Shown here piece after piece: positions 33,429 through 43,622 of a DNA stretch of 64,000 nucleotides. Every line of letters starts with the position of its first letter. Position 1 is the stretch's first letter. The translations under genes and the position numbers were made by a program. The notes beneath the pieces are model-generated. The model ran no database searches, was not told the DNA's origin, and saw nothing but the letters and a program-made list of their open reading frames with translations. Source of the stretch: an uncultured Sphingomonadaceae bacterium (lineage in GTDB: Bacteria > Pseudomonadota > Alphaproteobacteria > Sphingomonadales > Sphingomonadaceae); the NCBI GenBank assembly GCA_947488845.1, contig CANLBM010000006.1, forward strand, positions 1 through 64,000. The letters are read 5' to 3'.

Positions 33429-34645
33429 CATTACCACCGGCAGACTGGATGGAGAGAAGAGGCCTCGCGGCACTGATCGCGGCGCTCGATGGCAGGGCGC
33501 GCTTTGTCGGGGGAGCCGTCCGGGACACGTTGCTGGGACTCGAGGTCAAGGATGTGGACATCGCCACGCCCTTGCTGCCCGAGGATGTGATGGAGCGGCT
33601 GACCGCAGCATCGATCAAGGTCGTACCCACCGGCATCGCTCACGGCACCATAACTGCTGTACTGCCCGACGGGCCGGTCGAGATCACGACGCTTCGCCGC
33701 GATGTCTCCACCGATGGACGTCGGGCAACCGTGGCATTCAGTGATGATTGGCAGGAAGATGCAGCGCGCCGGGATTTCACCATCAACGCGCTCTCCGCCG
33801 ATCCACAGTCTTTCGAAGTCTTTGACTATTTCGGTGGACTGGAGGATCTCGAAAATCTCCAGATCCGCTTCATCGGTTCGGCCGCAGAACGGATCGCCGA
33901 AGATCATCTGCGGATCATGCGCTATTTCCGCTTTCTGGCGCGTTTTGGCCAAGATCAGGTCGATGACGAGGCATTCCTTGCCTGCACTGCGGCGGCGGCA
34001 AAACTGGAGAACCTGTCCCGCGAACGGGTGGCGGACGAGCTTCTGAAACTGCTCGGCACCGCAGACCCGGGATTTGCGGTGAGCCAGATGCTCGAGACCG
34101 GGATCTTCGCGCATATCATCGAAGCGGTCGATCCAAATGCAAGCATCATGTTATACCAGCTGGTCGCACGCGAGCAGCGACTGAATTTGGCACCAACCGC
34201 AATACGGCGCCTGGTGGCTCTGCTTCCCAAAGACGCCGACAAAGCGAGCCAGATTGCCAAGAGCCTGAAGCTGTCCAGGAAACAGCAAAAGGCGATCGGC
34301 GAACGGCTTTTGCCGGGACTTGGCGGGAATCGACCAGAACCCGACACTGCGCCAACAGACATCCGCACCTTTGCCTATCGCACCAATATCGACGCAGCCC
34401 GAGATGTCGCACTACTGTTCGCCGAAGAGACCGCCCTGCCGGATATGCTCGCGCAGCTTAAAGACTGGCAGCCGCCGGTCTTTCCGCTAACCGGCGGTGA
34501 TTTGATCGAACAGGGCTTGAAACCCGGTCCGATTGTCGCGAAGAGCTTGGCGAAAATAGAAGCGGAGTGGATTGCACAAGGATTTCCGGACGAGCGTTGG
34601 GTCCGTAAATTCGTAGCGGATCAGGATTTGACGCTTCTGCCATGA
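33425..34645 (+). CDS. cca: CCA tRNA nucleotidyltransferase / poly(A) polymerase family
   Basis: A 406-residue class II nucleotidyltransferase that should add or repair the CCA end of tRNAs. Motifs are FVGGAVRDTLLG, DVDIATP (metal-binding DxD), RRDFTINAL, YFGGLEDL and the RIAEDHLRIMRYFRF core. ATG 33425 overlaps the NUDIX stop (ATGA). The C-terminal body/tail is helical and variable. The alpha-type enzyme also resembles poly(A) polymerase; tRNA maturation is the more likely role. Confidence 0.93.
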   Translation: MTLPPADWMERRGLAALIAALDGRARFVGGAVRDTLLGLEVKDVDIATPLLPEDVMERLTAASIKVVPTGIAHGTITAVLPDGPVEITTLRRDVSTDGRRATVAFSDDWQEDAARRDFTINALSADPQSFEVFDYFGGLEDLENLQIRFIGSAAERIAEDHLRIMRYFRFLARFGQDQVDDEAFLACTAAAAKLENLSRERVADELLKLLGTADPGFAVSQMLETGIFAHIIEAVDPNASIMLYQLVAREQRLNLAPTAIRRLVALLPKDADKASQIAKSLKLSRKQQKAIGERLLPGLGGNRPEPDTAPTDIRTFAYRTNIDAARDVALLFAEETALPDMLAQLKDWQPPVFPLTGGDLIEQGLKPGPIVAKSLAKIEAEWIAQGFPDERWVRKFVADQDLTLLP

Positions 34646-34728
34646 ACCGGAAAAACCGGTAATGACAAAATTGATATTTTCGGCGGATAAAACTATCTTG
34701 AATAGATGCCGACAAGGAGAGAGAGACG

Positions 34729-36690
34729 ATGACTGACAGTGCAGGAAACAAGGATATGGTCGCGTTGATCCCTTCGCCACGCAGCGATGCCCCCACCCAT
34801 TGCACTGCGGCTGACTATGACCGTCTCTATCAGGAAAGCATCAGCGACCCGGACAGCTTCTGGGCCCGTCAGGCCGAGCGCCTCGACTGGCAGACCATGC
34901 CGACGAAAATATCCAACTGCTCCTTCGATCCGGTCTCGATAAAATGGTATGAAGACGGCGTCTTGAACATCTGTCACAACGCAGTCGACCGCCATGTCGC
35001 CGCAGGCAAGGGCGATGTCACGGCGCTGATTTTCGAACCCGATGACCCGCAATCACCCGGTCGCAAGATCAGCTATGCCGAGCTGCAGGCCGAAGTGATC
35101 AAAATGGCAAATTGCCTCAAGAAACTGGGCGTCGGCAAAGGCGACCGGGTAACCGTCTACATGCCGATGATTCCCGAAGGCGCGATTGCCATGCTCGCCT
35201 GTGCCCGTATCGGCGCGATTCACAGCGTTGTCTTTGGCGGCTTTTCCCCCGACGCACTGGCCGGACGGATCGAGGATTGCGACAGCAAGTTCGTGATCTG
35301 CGCGGACGCAGGACGGCGCGGCGGCAAGCTTGTACCGCTCAAGACCAATGTTGACGAAGCGCTGACCCGCGCTGGCACGGACGTCACCGCTGTGCTGGTG
35401 ATCAATCATACCGGTACCGATGTGGAAATGACCTCAGGCCGCGATCACTGGTATCACGAGATTTCCGCCTCCGTCGACGACGATTGCCCCTGCGAGATGA
35501 TGAACGCCGAGGATCCCCTGTTCATTCTCTATACGTCCGGCTCGACCGGCAAACCGAAAGGCGTGCTGCACACAACCGGCGGCTATGCGGTCTGGGTTGC
35601 CACGACCTTCCATTACGCATTCGACTATCAGCCGGGCGAGATCTTCTGGTGTTCGGCCGATATCGGCTGGGTCACCGGTCACAGCTATATTGTCTATGGT
35701 CCGCTGATCAACGGCGCCACCGAGATCATGTTCGAGGGCATTCCCAACTATCCCGATTTCAGCCGTTTCTGGGAAGTGGTCGAAAAGCACAAGGTCAACA
35801 TTTTTTACACAGCACCAACCGCCATCCGCGCCCTGATGCGCGAAGGCGACGGGCCGGTGAAGGCCCATGACCGCTCGTCGATCCGCCTGCTCGGCACCGT
35901 CGGCGAACCGATCAATCCGGAAGCCTGGCGCTGGTATTATGATGTGGTTGGCGACGGCAAGTCACCGATAATCGATACCTGGTGGCAGACCGAAACGGGC
36001 GGCATCATGATCACCACCCTGCCCGGCGCCCATGGCATGAAACCGGGCAGCGCCGGCAAGCCGTTTTTCGGCGTTCAACCGCAGCTGGTCGACGGCGACG
36101 GCGGGGTTCAGGAAGGCGCGACCGATGGCAATCTGTGCCTCACAGCCAGCTGGCCGGGCCAGGCGCGCAGCGTCTATGGCGACCATGAACGGTTCGTCCA
36201 GACCTATTTTTCGACCTACAAGGGCAAATATTTCACCGGTGACGGCTGCAAGCGCGACGCCGATGACTATTACTGGATCACCGGCCGGGTCGATGATGTA
36301 ATCAACGTCTCGGGCCACCGCATGGGTACGGCAGAGGTCGAAAGCGCTCTGGTCTCGCACCCCAAGGTCGCCGAGGCGGCGGTGGTCGGATATCCGCATG
36401 ATATCAAGGGACAGGGCATATATTGCTATGTCACGCTGAACGCGGGCGAACCGTCATCAGAGGAACTGGTCGCCGAACTGCGTGGTCATGTCCGCAAGGA
36501 AATCGGGCCAATCGCCACCCCCGACCATCTCCACCTGACCCCTGCACTGCCCAAGACCCGCAGCGGCAAGATCATGCGGCGCATCCTGCGCAAGATTGCC
36601 GAGAATGACCATGGCGCGCTGGGTGACACCTCGACACTGGCCGATCCGTCCGTGGTCGATGCGCTGGTCGAGGGGCGCTTGAACAAATAG
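34729..36690 (+). CDS. acs: Acetate--CoA ligase (acetyl-CoA synthetase)
   Basis: A 653-residue AMP-forming ligase. The P-loop-like motif [19 protein letters not shown] is at about 265-283, the adenylate motif [10 protein letters not shown] near 415, the hinge [13 protein letters not shown] near 520 and the catalytic, acetylatable lysine in TRSGKIMRR near 612. It converts acetate, ATP and CoA to acetyl-CoA. AAGGAG precedes ATG 34729. Length matches other Acs proteins. A palindromic repeat lies directly after the stop. Confidence 0.96.
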   Translation: MTDSAGNKDMVALIPSPRSDAPTHCTAADYDRLYQESISDPDSFWARQAERLDWQTMPTKISNCSFDPVSIKWYEDGVLNICHNAVDRHVAAGKGDVTALIFEPDDPQSPGRKISYAELQAEVIKMANCLKKLGVGKGDRVTVYMPMIPEGAIAMLACARIGAIHSVVFGGFSPDALAGRIEDCDSKFVICADAGRRGGKLVPLKTNVDEALTRAGTDVTAVLVINHTGTDVEMTSGRDHWYHEISASVDDDCPCEMMNAEDPLFILYTSGSTGKPKGVLHTTGGYAVWVATTFHYAFDYQPGEIFWCSADIGWVTGHSYIVYGPLINGATEIMFEGIPNYPDFSRFWEVVEKHKVNIFYTAPTAIRALMREGDGPVKAHDRSSIRLLGTVGEPINPEAWRWYYDVVGDGKSPIIDTWWQTETGGIMITTLPGAHGMKPGSAGKPFFGVQPQLVDGDGGVQEGATDGNLCLTASWPGQARSVYGDHERFVQTYFSTYKGKYFTGDGCKRDADDYYWITGRVDDVINVSGHRMGTAEVESALVSHPKVAEAAVVGYPHDIKGQGIYCYVTLNAGEPSSEELVAELRGHVRKEIGPIATPDHLHLTPALPKTRSGKIMRRILRKIAENDHGALGDTSTLADPSVVDALVEGRLNK

Positions 36691-36699
36691 ACCGCTTAC

Positions 36700-36774
36700 C
36701 TGCGAAGGCAGCTGTCCATCTCGCGCCGGTTCCGCTCGGCGCTTCCGGGAGACGGGCCCCTGCCTGCGCAGGGG
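36700..36774. repeat. Paired-hairpin palindromic repeat
   Basis: CTGC-GAAG-GCAG (36700-36711) and CCCCTGC-CTGC-GCAGGGG (36757-36774) flank a core starting CCATCTC and ending GGGAGACGG. The same layout recurs at 53498-53575 and 59624-59765 and as a half copy at 54507-54520. Confidence 0.8.
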
Positions 36775-36787
36775 CACGCGGCTTCAC

Positions 36788-37465
36788 CTATGCGCCAAAG
36801 CCGACAAACACCGCGGCCTCATCCACCGACTTCCGTTCCGACACCACCGCGTTGGCCGGGAAGCTTTCGTCCGGCCAGCCCAGCGCGATGCTCTTCATGA
36901 TCACCTGATCATCGGCAATCCCGGCATGCTCGCGGACCACCGGCGATTGCATGATACCCTGACTGTTTATGACCGTACCCAGTCCCCGCGACCAGGCCGC
37001 GTTGACCAGCGCCGTGGCTACCGCACCGCAGTCAAATGGGGTGTCGTCACTGCCGTCAACCGCGCGATCATAGGTGATGATCACGCACACCGGCGCGTCG
37101 AACTGGCGGAAGCCCCGCATGACCCAGTCCTGCCGCGCATCCTTGTCGTCGCGCTCGATCCCCATGGCCGAGAATAGCTGCTTCGCTACGCCAATCTGCC
37201 GCTCGCGGTGCTCACCCGCGAAGGGTTCACCCTGACGAAACTCTCGCGATTGCGGCACACCGGCCAGCATCCGTTCGGTGTTGCCTGCGCGAATTTTTTC
37301 CAGCGGCTCGCCGGTGATGACGTAGAAATTATAAGGCTGCGTGTTCATCGACGAAGGCGCGCGCATCGCCAGTCCGAGGATCTCCTCGATCAGTTCCTTC
37401 GGCACGGGTTCCGGTTTATATCCGCGTATGCTGCGACGACCGAGGACAACTTCGTCAAACTTCAT
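36788..37465 (-). CDS. Nitroreductase family protein
   Basis: A 225-residue FMN-dependent oxidoreductase. FDEVVLGRRSIRGYKPEPVP and MRAPSSMNTQPYNFYV are the flavin-binding N-terminal motifs; GLGTVINSQGIMQS and the SIALGWPDESFPAN end are typical. It should reduce nitro compounds or quinones with NAD(P)H. ATG 37465 follows GGAG; the open frame upstream to 37627 is excluded by the divergent small gene. Confidence 0.92.
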   Translation of the reverse strand: MKFDEVVLGRRSIRGYKPEPVPKELIEEILGLAMRAPSSMNTQPYNFYVITGEPLEKIRAGNTERMLAGVPQSREFRQGEPFAGEHRERQIGVAKQLFSAMGIERDDKDARQDWVMRGFRQFDAPVCVIITYDRAVDGSDDTPFDCGAVATALVNAAWSRGLGTVINSQGIMQSPVVREHAGIADDQVIMKSIALGWPDESFPANAVVSERKSVDEAAVFVGFGA

Positions 37466-37601
37466 GGGTAGCTCCAATTGATCATGTTTGTCGCTGGCTA
37501 GCGGACAAATGGATATATGCAAACCCCGCTTGAACGAGCGGAGCGCCAGCCTTGGCGATATTGGGGGTGCATAGCGGGAATAATCTGTTAGGCCCAAACC
37601 C

Positions 37602-37781
37602 ATGAAAGAACATTTTGAACGCCACAAGCAGGCATGGACCAGCGAAGAAATCCAGAAGCTTCATGCCTTTGCGAAAAAGGGCATGACCCTGAAGGCCATT
37701 TCGAAAGCCCTGACCCGCAGCGAAGAATCAATCCGCACACGGTCGAAGCTGGACAAGCTGAAAATTGCCAAAAAGCGCTAA
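37602..37781 (+). CDS. 59-residue Myb/SANT-like DNA-binding protein
   Basis: A very basic small protein whose core WTSEEIQKLHAFAKKGMTLK followed by AISKALTRSEESIRTRSKL looks like a single helix-turn-helix repeat of the SANT/Myb or GcrA-like kind: W, spaced helices and a basic recognition helix. It is divergent from the nitroreductase. No clear Shine-Dalgarno is present. A nucleoid or regulatory role is likely but unproven. Confidence 0.7.
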   Translation: MKEHFERHKQAWTSEEIQKLHAFAKKGMTLKAISKALTRSEESIRTRSKLDKLKIAKKR

Positions 37782-38019
37782 GGTCTGATTTCAGCTATTC
37801 TCCGGCGGGAGACACAGCGCGGCGATGGCCTCCTATAATTATTGGCTTCTATACTGCATCATCTGCAGCGGTTTCAGGACTCCGTGCGCGCAGCAAGTTG
37901 CGGCAATAATCTTAATCAATCTGAGAGTCGCCCGAATATTGCAGCTAGTCTCGATTGACGACCGCCCGATCGGTCGATACGATAGAGCGAGTTTAATATA
38001 CGACGGGACGGGGCGATAT

Positions 38020-38493
38020 ATGACTGAGCATGAAGATCCGTTTTTTTTTGATGTCGATATTAACAATCCGGTTGATAAAGCCCTCGACCAAATGAAAATC
38101 TCTGCTTCAGACATCCTGATAAAGGAAGGTCGCGATAGTGATTCGGTGACGACGGCAACATTAATGTTGAAAAGCCGCGCCGCCCGACTAGAGCATTTCC
38201 AGGATCGCCAGCTCGAAATTGATGATATAAGCTGGTACATCTTGCTTGATCTGATGGTTTCAATGACGACGGAAAAACCGGTCGCGATGCATGATCTTGC
38301 AACCACGTATAATTTGGCAATCAATACAGTGTCCAGATATGTACGGTATTTGAGCCGTATTGGGCTGATCGACAACAATATTGAGGCCGAGGCTAAAGCT
38401 GACCAAAAGGTATCTTTAAAACTAACCCCATCCGGCGATGTTTTGATCCGGGCTGCCCTTCATAATATCCGTCATGAACTGGCAAATTTCTAA
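38020..38493 (+). CDS. Winged-helix (MarR-like) transcriptional regulator
   Basis: A 157-residue protein. An acidic N-terminus leads into helices, and the winged helix is at about 85-140 (KPVAMHDLATTYNLAINTVSRYVRYLSRIGLIDN). SRAARLEHFQDRQLEIDDISWYILLDLMV resembles a recurrent sphingomonad regulator family with MarR-like HTH. The targets are unknown. It is AT-richer than its neighbours (its flank especially), which may mean recent acquisition. GGGG lies 8 bases before ATG 38020. Confidence 0.8.
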   Translation: MTEHEDPFFFDVDINNPVDKALDQMKISASDILIKEGRDSDSVTTATLMLKSRAARLEHFQDRQLEIDDISWYILLDLMVSMTTEKPVAMHDLATTYNLAINTVSRYVRYLSRIGLIDNNIEAEAKADQKVSLKLTPSGDVLIRAALHNIRHELANF

Positions 38494-38511
38494 CCAGTTT
38501 TTCGTCAGAAA

Positions 38512-38685
38512 CTAGGCAGCTCTGGTATCCGCAGTTGTCCTTTCGACATCTGCAATCTGACAAAGTTCCACAATTGCTATATCAACATGAATTGCAGCTA
38601 TATCCGCATTGATAGAATCAAGTTGTGATAATATTTGTTCGAGTTGATCAATCCAATCTCGCATGGTCTGGTTGTCACTGCTCAT
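38512..38685 (-). CDS. 57-residue acidic coiled-coil protein
   Basis: A small frame (MSSDNQTMRDWIDQLEQILS, then QLDSINADIAAIHVDIAIVE and a short tail) with regular Leu/Ile heptads, so a helical oligomer is likely. It is convergent with the MarR-like gene, 19 bases away. There is no clear family. Codon use is clean, but the ribosome binding site is weak. Confidence 0.5.
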   Translation of the reverse strand: MSSDNQTMRDWIDQLEQILSQLDSINADIAAIHVDIAIVELCQIADVERTTADTRAA

Positions 38686-39065
38686 AGGTTTAGAGAATTC
38701 TTTCTGCTATAGATTGAGCGACTAAATCCGACCCGTTACATTTGACTCTATTTCATAAAAAAGTCAACTATTTCCAAATAACGCACATTAACTAGATTCG
38801 ATTTTGAATTTTTTTTGAATATTCGATAGTGGCTGCAATTGCCCCTTCACGTAAGATGATGTAACATAAAGTAAATTAGTGCTAGATCTTGGTATAGTAA
38901 ATTATCGATCCATAGTCCGCATGCTTGTGCAGAGCTGTCCGACGAAAAAACCATCGAACCCGTATATGCAAACAGAAATATTATCAATATCACTGCCCCC
39001 GATTTCAAAACCATTATGGGTCATTCTCTGAAGGAAATGCCTGTCAGAACGGCCAATGTCTGGCT
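38686..39065. other. AT-rich intergenic stretch
   Basis: These 380 bases are clearly more AT-rich than the surroundings. An open reading stretch from about 38935 (LSDEKTIEPVYANRNIINIT) runs toward the parC 3' end but has no acceptable start. It may be decayed foreign DNA. No RNA gene is apparent. Confidence 0.4.
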
Positions 39066-41339
39066 TCAATCAAACTTCCCGCTCTTCGGAAATCCGGTCG
39101 GTGGCAAACGTCCCGCCGCGCCGCGCGCTACCCGCCACATGGTGAGGTCATTCTCGGTCCGCGTACGACCGCTGTCTCCGCCCATCGCCCAGCTCAGGCC
39201 ATCTTCGAGCTTGAAGACAGTCGCGTCAGACAGTCCGCCATCCTTGTAACGTTGCAGCATAACGCCCTGCCCCTTTGCCATTTCCGGCATTTCGGAGAGG
39301 GAGAATACGACCAGCTTGCGATTATCACCGATTGCAGCGACATGATCGGCACCTTCGGGAACCCGGCGGACTACCGTCAGCCGCGCATCGCCCTTCAGAT
39401 TGACGACCTGACGGCCCTTTTTGGTTTCCGCGACGACATCGGCAATATTGCAGACGAAACCGCGTCCCCAGGTGGAGGCAATCAACAGCTTTGCCTTCAT
39501 GTCCGCAACGATCAGCGCCATCGGCTCGGCACCGGCCTCGAGGTCGACCATCGACCCGACAGGCTCACCGAAGCCACGCGCGCCAGGCAGCTTGTCTGCA
39601 CCGATCGTATAGAAGCGCCCGTTATCGCAGCACATCAAAAGCTTGTCGGTGGTCTGCGCGTGGAAGGCATATTTCGGGCCATCGCCCTCCTTGAACTTGA
39701 AACTGTCCGGTGCGGAGAGATCGGCATGTCCCTTCATCGCCTTGATCCATCCGCGCTGTGACATGATCACTGTGACCGGCTCTTTCTCGATAAACGCCTC
39801 GAGCGAGATTTCCCGTGCCGGTGCCGCCTCGATCAGCATTGTGCGCCTCGCGCCCAGCGCCGTGTCCTCGGCGTAGAGCTTGCGAAGGTCGGACAGGTCC
39901 TTCTTGAGCCGTGTCTTCTGCCGCGCCGGGCTTTCGATCAGCTTCTCCAGCCCTTCGCGTTCTTCGAGCAGCTTGTCCCGCTCGCTGCGCAATTCCATTT
40001 CTTCCAGCTTGCGCAACGACCGCAGCCGCATGTTGAGGATCGCCTCGGCCTGCCGGTCGTTCAACTCGAACTCTTCCATCAGCATCGGCTTGGGTTCGTC
40101 GTAATTGCGAATGATCTCGATGACGCGGTCAAGATTGAGATAGGCAATGATATAGCCTTCGAGCAGCTCCAGCCGCGCGGCAATCTTGTCGAGCCGGTGC
40201 TGCGAACGGCGGACCAGCACTTCAATCTGGTGTGTGATCCAGTGTTGCAGCACCTCTTTGATACCCATCACCTTGGGCACGCGGTCCTTGTCGAGCACAT
40301 TCATGTTGAGCGAAAAGCGGTTTTCCAGATCGGACATCCGGAACAGCGCGTTCATCAGATCCTCGGGATCAACCGCCCTGCTTTTCGGTTCCAATATGAT
40401 CCGCACATGCTCGTCGGATTCGTCACGGATATCGGCAAGAATGGGCAATTTCTTGTCGGCAATGATCTGGGCAATCTGCTCGATCAGCTTGCCCTTTTGC
40501 ACCTGATAGGGAATTTCGGTGACGACAATCTGCCACGCACCGCGCCCCTCGGCGTCCTCCTTCTCCCATTTGCAGCGCACCCGCATGGCGCCGCGCCCGC
40601 TCTCATAGGCGGCATCGATCACCGATTTGGGATCGACCAGCGTCCCGCCTGTTGCAAGGTCCGGCCCCTTGATGATTTCCATGATCTCGGCATGTTCGGC
40701 CTTGGGAGAATCGATCAGCAGCGTAGCCGCATCGATGATCTCGTGGACATTGTGCGAAGGAATACTGGTCGCCATACCGACCGCAATACCGCTCGCGCCA
40801 TTGGCCAGCAGATTGGGGAATAGTCCCGGCATGACCTCGGGCTCTTCGTCTTCGCCATTATAGGTCGGTTTGAAATCAACCGTGCCCTCGTCAAGCCCGT
40901 GCATCAGCTCGATCGCGGTGCGCGTCAGCCGGGCTTCCGTGTAACGATAGGCGGCAGCATTATCGCCATCGATATTGCCGAAATTCCCCTGGCCATCCAC
41001 CAGCGGATAGCGCAGCGAGAAGGTCTGGGCGAGCCGGACCATCGCGTCATAGACCGACTGGTCGCCATGCGGGTGATATTTACCGATAACATCGCCGACC
41101 ACTCGGGCGCACTTCTTGTAACCCTGCGACGGATCAAGCTTGAGCAAACGCATTGCCCACAAGAGCCGCCGATGCACGGGCTTCAGCCCGTCGCGCAGAT
41201 CCGGCAGCGACCGCGCGGTGATCGTCGACATCGCGTAAATCAGGTAGCGTTCGGACAGCGCCGCATCAAAGGGGGCCTCGACTATCGCGTCAAATTCATC
41301 TTCGGGAGCCGCTTCGGGCGCATCGGTTACATCACTCAT
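39066..41339 (-). CDS. parC: DNA topoisomerase IV subunit A
   Basis: A 757-residue type IIA topoisomerase subunit. The catalytic tyrosine is in AAAYRYTEARLT at about 130, after DGQGNFGNIDGDN; the QRDR-equivalent segment is HPHGDQSVYDAMVRLAQ. The C-terminal beta-pinwheel blades are degenerate and short, as expected for ParC rather than GyrA, with no GyrA box. It decatenates daughter chromosomes with ParE. It stands as a single gene. Confidence 0.95.
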   Translation of the reverse strand: MSDVTDAPEAAPEDEFDAIVEAPFDAALSERYLIYAMSTITARSLPDLRDGLKPVHRRLLWAMRLLKLDPSQGYKKCARVVGDVIGKYHPHGDQSVYDAMVRLAQTFSLRYPLVDGQGNFGNIDGDNAAAYRYTEARLTRTAIELMHGLDEGTVDFKPTYNGEDEEPEVMPGLFPNLLANGASGIAVGMATSIPSHNVHEIIDAATLLIDSPKAEHAEIMEIIKGPDLATGGTLVDPKSVIDAAYESGRGAMRVRCKWEKEDAEGRGAWQIVVTEIPYQVQKGKLIEQIAQIIADKKLPILADIRDESDEHVRIILEPKSRAVDPEDLMNALFRMSDLENRFSLNMNVLDKDRVPKVMGIKEVLQHWITHQIEVLVRRSQHRLDKIAARLELLEGYIIAYLNLDRVIEIIRNYDEPKPMLMEEFELNDRQAEAILNMRLRSLRKLEEMELRSERDKLLEEREGLEKLIESPARQKTRLKKDLSDLRKLYAEDTALGARRTMLIEAAPAREISLEAFIEKEPVTVIMSQRGWIKAMKGHADLSAPDSFKFKEGDGPKYAFHAQTTDKLLMCCDNGRFYTIGADKLPGARGFGEPVGSMVDLEAGAEPMALIVADMKAKLLIASTWGRGFVCNIADVVAETKKGRQVVNLKGDARLTVVRRVPEGADHVAAIGDNRKLVVFSLSEMPEMAKGQGVMLQRYKDGGLSDATVFKLEDGLSWAMGGDSGRTRTENDLTMWRVARGAAGRLPPTGFPKSGKFD

Positions 41340-41424
41340 GCGACGAGCGATAGCAGGGTGGATTCAGGGTTGGTAGGGGGAAATTTGTGGAATGCCGGTG
41401 GAGCAGGATCCGCGGGGAACGATT

Positions 41425-42219
41425 TTACGTCACGCGCCGCTCGCTGCGATAATAGAGAAACGCAAACCACAAGGCGACAGCACCGAGAAAGTGCCAGACC
41501 CCATGGCCCTGCAGCAGGCTCTCCGGGCTGCAAAGCTGGCCGCGCTGGTCCAGATTCCAGATCGTGAAGGCAACAATATGTGCGACAAGTCCGGCAAGAT
41601 AATAGCCGGTCCGGACATTCGGTCGCAGCGGTCTGGCAAATCCGAGCTCCAGGATGATTGCGGCCAGCAAAATAACCGCGAAGAGCCAGCGGCGAACTTC
41701 GGGCACTGCATAGAGGATAGCCACCAGAACGACGCAGAGCAGGACATAATATAGCATTGCCCGCCGATCATCGATGCTCCGCCATTTCGCGAGCGCATAG
41801 ATCAGAAAGAATCCGCTGGCTAGATACATGCCCAGCACATCGAAAAACTGCCCCCACAAGGTGAGCGTTGCGTGGAGCAGGACCGATCCGATTCCGGTAA
41901 TGATCGCAGCGACACCCAATGTGCTGGCCGCAAGCGGAGACAAGGCCGACATCCAGCCCCGAGACCAGGCTAGCAACATCATCAGGAAGCCGACGAAGAC
42001 AAAGCCGAACGAAGACAGGCTATTGGCAGGTTGCAACAGCGTGGCACCGGTTCTGGGCATCTCGCAAAAGCATCTGGTTTCGGTGCAGGTAGCTGCGGCA
42101 AAACGCGACCAGTCGGGGCCCAGAAGCATGAGCAATGCAATTGTTGCCGCCGCCGACACCGCCGTAAGCAGCAGCGCGAAGAACAGTTTTCCGGAGATGC
42201 CAGTCACTGCGTGAGCCAC
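41425..42219 (-). CDS. Ceramidase-like (alkaline ceramidase / CREST superfamily) membrane protein
   Basis: A 264-residue, seven-helix membrane protein. The zinc-hydrolase pattern of the superfamily is visible: FCE near 50, ANSLSSFGFVFVGF, then GIGSVLLHATLTLWGQFFDVLGMY with the S, H and D residues, and HGVWHFLGAVALW near the end with the paired His. Sphingomonads make sphingolipids, so hydrolysis of a ceramide-like lipid is plausible. The start overlaps the preceding gene by 16 bases, so the two form a unit. Confidence 0.82.
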   Translation of the reverse strand: MAHAVTGISGKLFFALLLTAVSAAATIALLMLLGPDWSRFAAATCTETRCFCEMPRTGATLLQPANSLSSFGFVFVGFLMMLLAWSRGWMSALSPLAASTLGVAAIITGIGSVLLHATLTLWGQFFDVLGMYLASGFFLIYALAKWRSIDDRRAMLYYVLLCVVLVAILYAVPEVRRWLFAVILLAAIILELGFARPLRPNVRTGYYLAGLVAHIVAFTIWNLDQRGQLCSPESLLQGHGVWHFLGAVALWFAFLYYRSERRVT

Positions 42220-42668
42220 TGGTCCGGCAAATCCAGGCCTTCCCGTTCATTGTCCCAGATGATCCCCATGATCCACCAGCGACCGCTCGGCTTCCCATCC
42301 TCTCCCCTATCATCATTCCAGAGATGGATCATGTTCACGCCACGGAACTGGATAACGGGATGGTCAGGCGTCTCGCGGGCTTCATAGCTGGAATAGACAT
42401 GGGCGACCTGTCCGAAAATATCGACCTTGCGGCCGATTTCGATCTCGTAAAAGGATTTGCCTTCGAGCAACGGGATCGTCGCTTCGACAAATTCATCATA
42501 GCTGAACGGATAGGCGACCGGTTTACCGTCCTCGATCCGCGTTCGAACAAGCACGCAGCGCGGATGATAGATTTCCCGGTCCCGCTCCCAGTCCTGCCCG
42601 CCCGGCGGCCCCGATATACAATCGTAGAGCGTCTCCAGGACTTCATCTATGGTGCCATATTGGGTCAT
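42204..42668 (-). CDS. NTF2-like / SnoaL-type protein
   Basis: A 154-residue protein with the alpha+beta cone pattern of the NTF2-like superfamily: a helix near the start (IDEVLETLYDCISGPPGG), YHPRCVLVRTR, YDEFVEATIPLLEG and strands VAHVYSSYEARE and RWWIMGIIWDNE. Family members are enzymes or binding proteins; no catalytic residues can be assigned. ATG 42668 gives the best family-like N-terminus. It overlaps the ceramidase-like gene downstream and is divergent from purC. Confidence 0.78.
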   Translation of the reverse strand: MTQYGTIDEVLETLYDCISGPPGGQDWERDREIYHPRCVLVRTRIEDGKPVAYPFSYDEFVEATIPLLEGKSFYEIEIGRKVDIFGQVAHVYSSYEARETPDHPVIQFRGVNMIHLWNDDRGEDGKPSGRWWIMGIIWDNEREGLDLPDQWLTQ

Positions 42669-42760
42669 CGCGATCGCAATCTCTCGGTTTGTTCGGCCAA
42701 CCATCATGAAACGGGATTGTTTGCGCCGCAAGTCGGTTTCGCATATAGGAAGGCTCGGTT

Positions 42761-42812
42761 GCCCCGATCCGTTCAATCCGTCATGATTCGAACAATCGGG
42801 GCATGATTTTTT
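42761..42812 (+). terminator. Terminator-like hairpin in the purC leader
   Basis: GCCCCGAT (42761-42768) pairs with ATCGGGGC (42795-42802), with GTTC/GAAC pairing inside, and T6 follows at 42807-42812, 30 bases before the purC ATG. No gene on this strand ends here, so it may attenuate purC transcription. Confidence 0.5.
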
Positions 42813-42842
42813 GTCGCACTCTTTGCGAAGTGGAACCAAGCA

Positions 42843-43622
42843 ATGTCCCGTCGCCGCCAAATCTATGAAGGCAAGGCCAAAATTCTGTACGAAGGCCCTG
42901 AACCCGGTACCATCATTCAGTATTTCAAGGACGATGCGACCGCTTTCAACGCCGAGAAAAAGGGCACGATCAACGGCAAGGGCGTGATCAACAATCGCAT
43001 CAGCGAACATATTTTTACCCTGCTTGGCCATATCGGCATCCCCAGCCACTTCATCCGCCGCCTCAACATGCGCGAACAGCTCGTCAAACAGGTCGAGATC
43101 GTTCCGATCGAAGTGATCGTCCGCAATGTTGCTGCCGGATCTCTTTCCAAGCGTCTCGGCATCGAAGAAGGCACACCGCTCCCGCACACATTGCTGGAAT
43201 ATTGCTACAAGGATGATGCGCTGGGCGATCCGCTGGTCGCGGAAGAACATATCGCCTGCTTCGGCTGGGCGAGCCAGGAAGAAATGCAGGATATTTCTGC
43301 CATGGCCATCCGGATCAACGACTTCATGGCCGGCATGTTTGCCGGGATCGGCATCAAACTGGTCGATTTCAAGCTCGAATTCGGACGGGTTTTCGATGGC
43401 GATTTCTCGCGGATCATCCTGGCTGATGAAATCAGTCCGGACGGCTGCCGTCTGTGGGATATTGAAACCAATGAAAAGCTGGACAAAGACCGTTTCCGCC
43501 GTGATTTGGGCGGTGAAGCCGAGGCTTACCAGGAAGTTGCAAGACGCCTGGGCCTATTCCCTGAAGGCGGCGTCAGCGAAGTAGCCGATCTGGACAGCGA
43601 ACGGAAGAAGCGCGGAAAATAG
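42843..43622 (+). CDS. purC: Phosphoribosylaminoimidazole-succinocarboxamide synthase
   Basis: A 259-residue SAICAR synthetase of purine biosynthesis, which ligates aspartate to CAIR. The start [46 protein letters not shown] and the DFKLEFGR ... [14 protein letters not shown] motif are diagnostic. The leader carries a terminator-like hairpin. purS and purQ follow after 276 bases on the same strand. Confidence 0.96.
   Translation: MSRRRQIYEGKAKILYEGPEPGTIIQYFKDDATAFNAEKKGTINGKGVINNRISEHIFTLLGHIGIPSHFIRRLNMREQLVKQVEIVPIEVIVRNVAAGSLSKRLGIEEGTPLPHTLLEYCYKDDALGDPLVAEEHIACFGWASQEEMQDISAMAIRINDFMAGMFAGIGIKLVDFKLEFGRVFDGDFSRIILADEISPDGCRLWDIETNEKLDKDRFRRDLGGEAEAYQEVARRLGLFPEGGVSEVADLDSERKKRGK

Noticed and set aside
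38925-39249. Plus-strand reading stretch LSDEKTIEPVYANRN running into parC
   Set aside because: No start codon at a sensible place and it overlaps the parC 3' end antisense.
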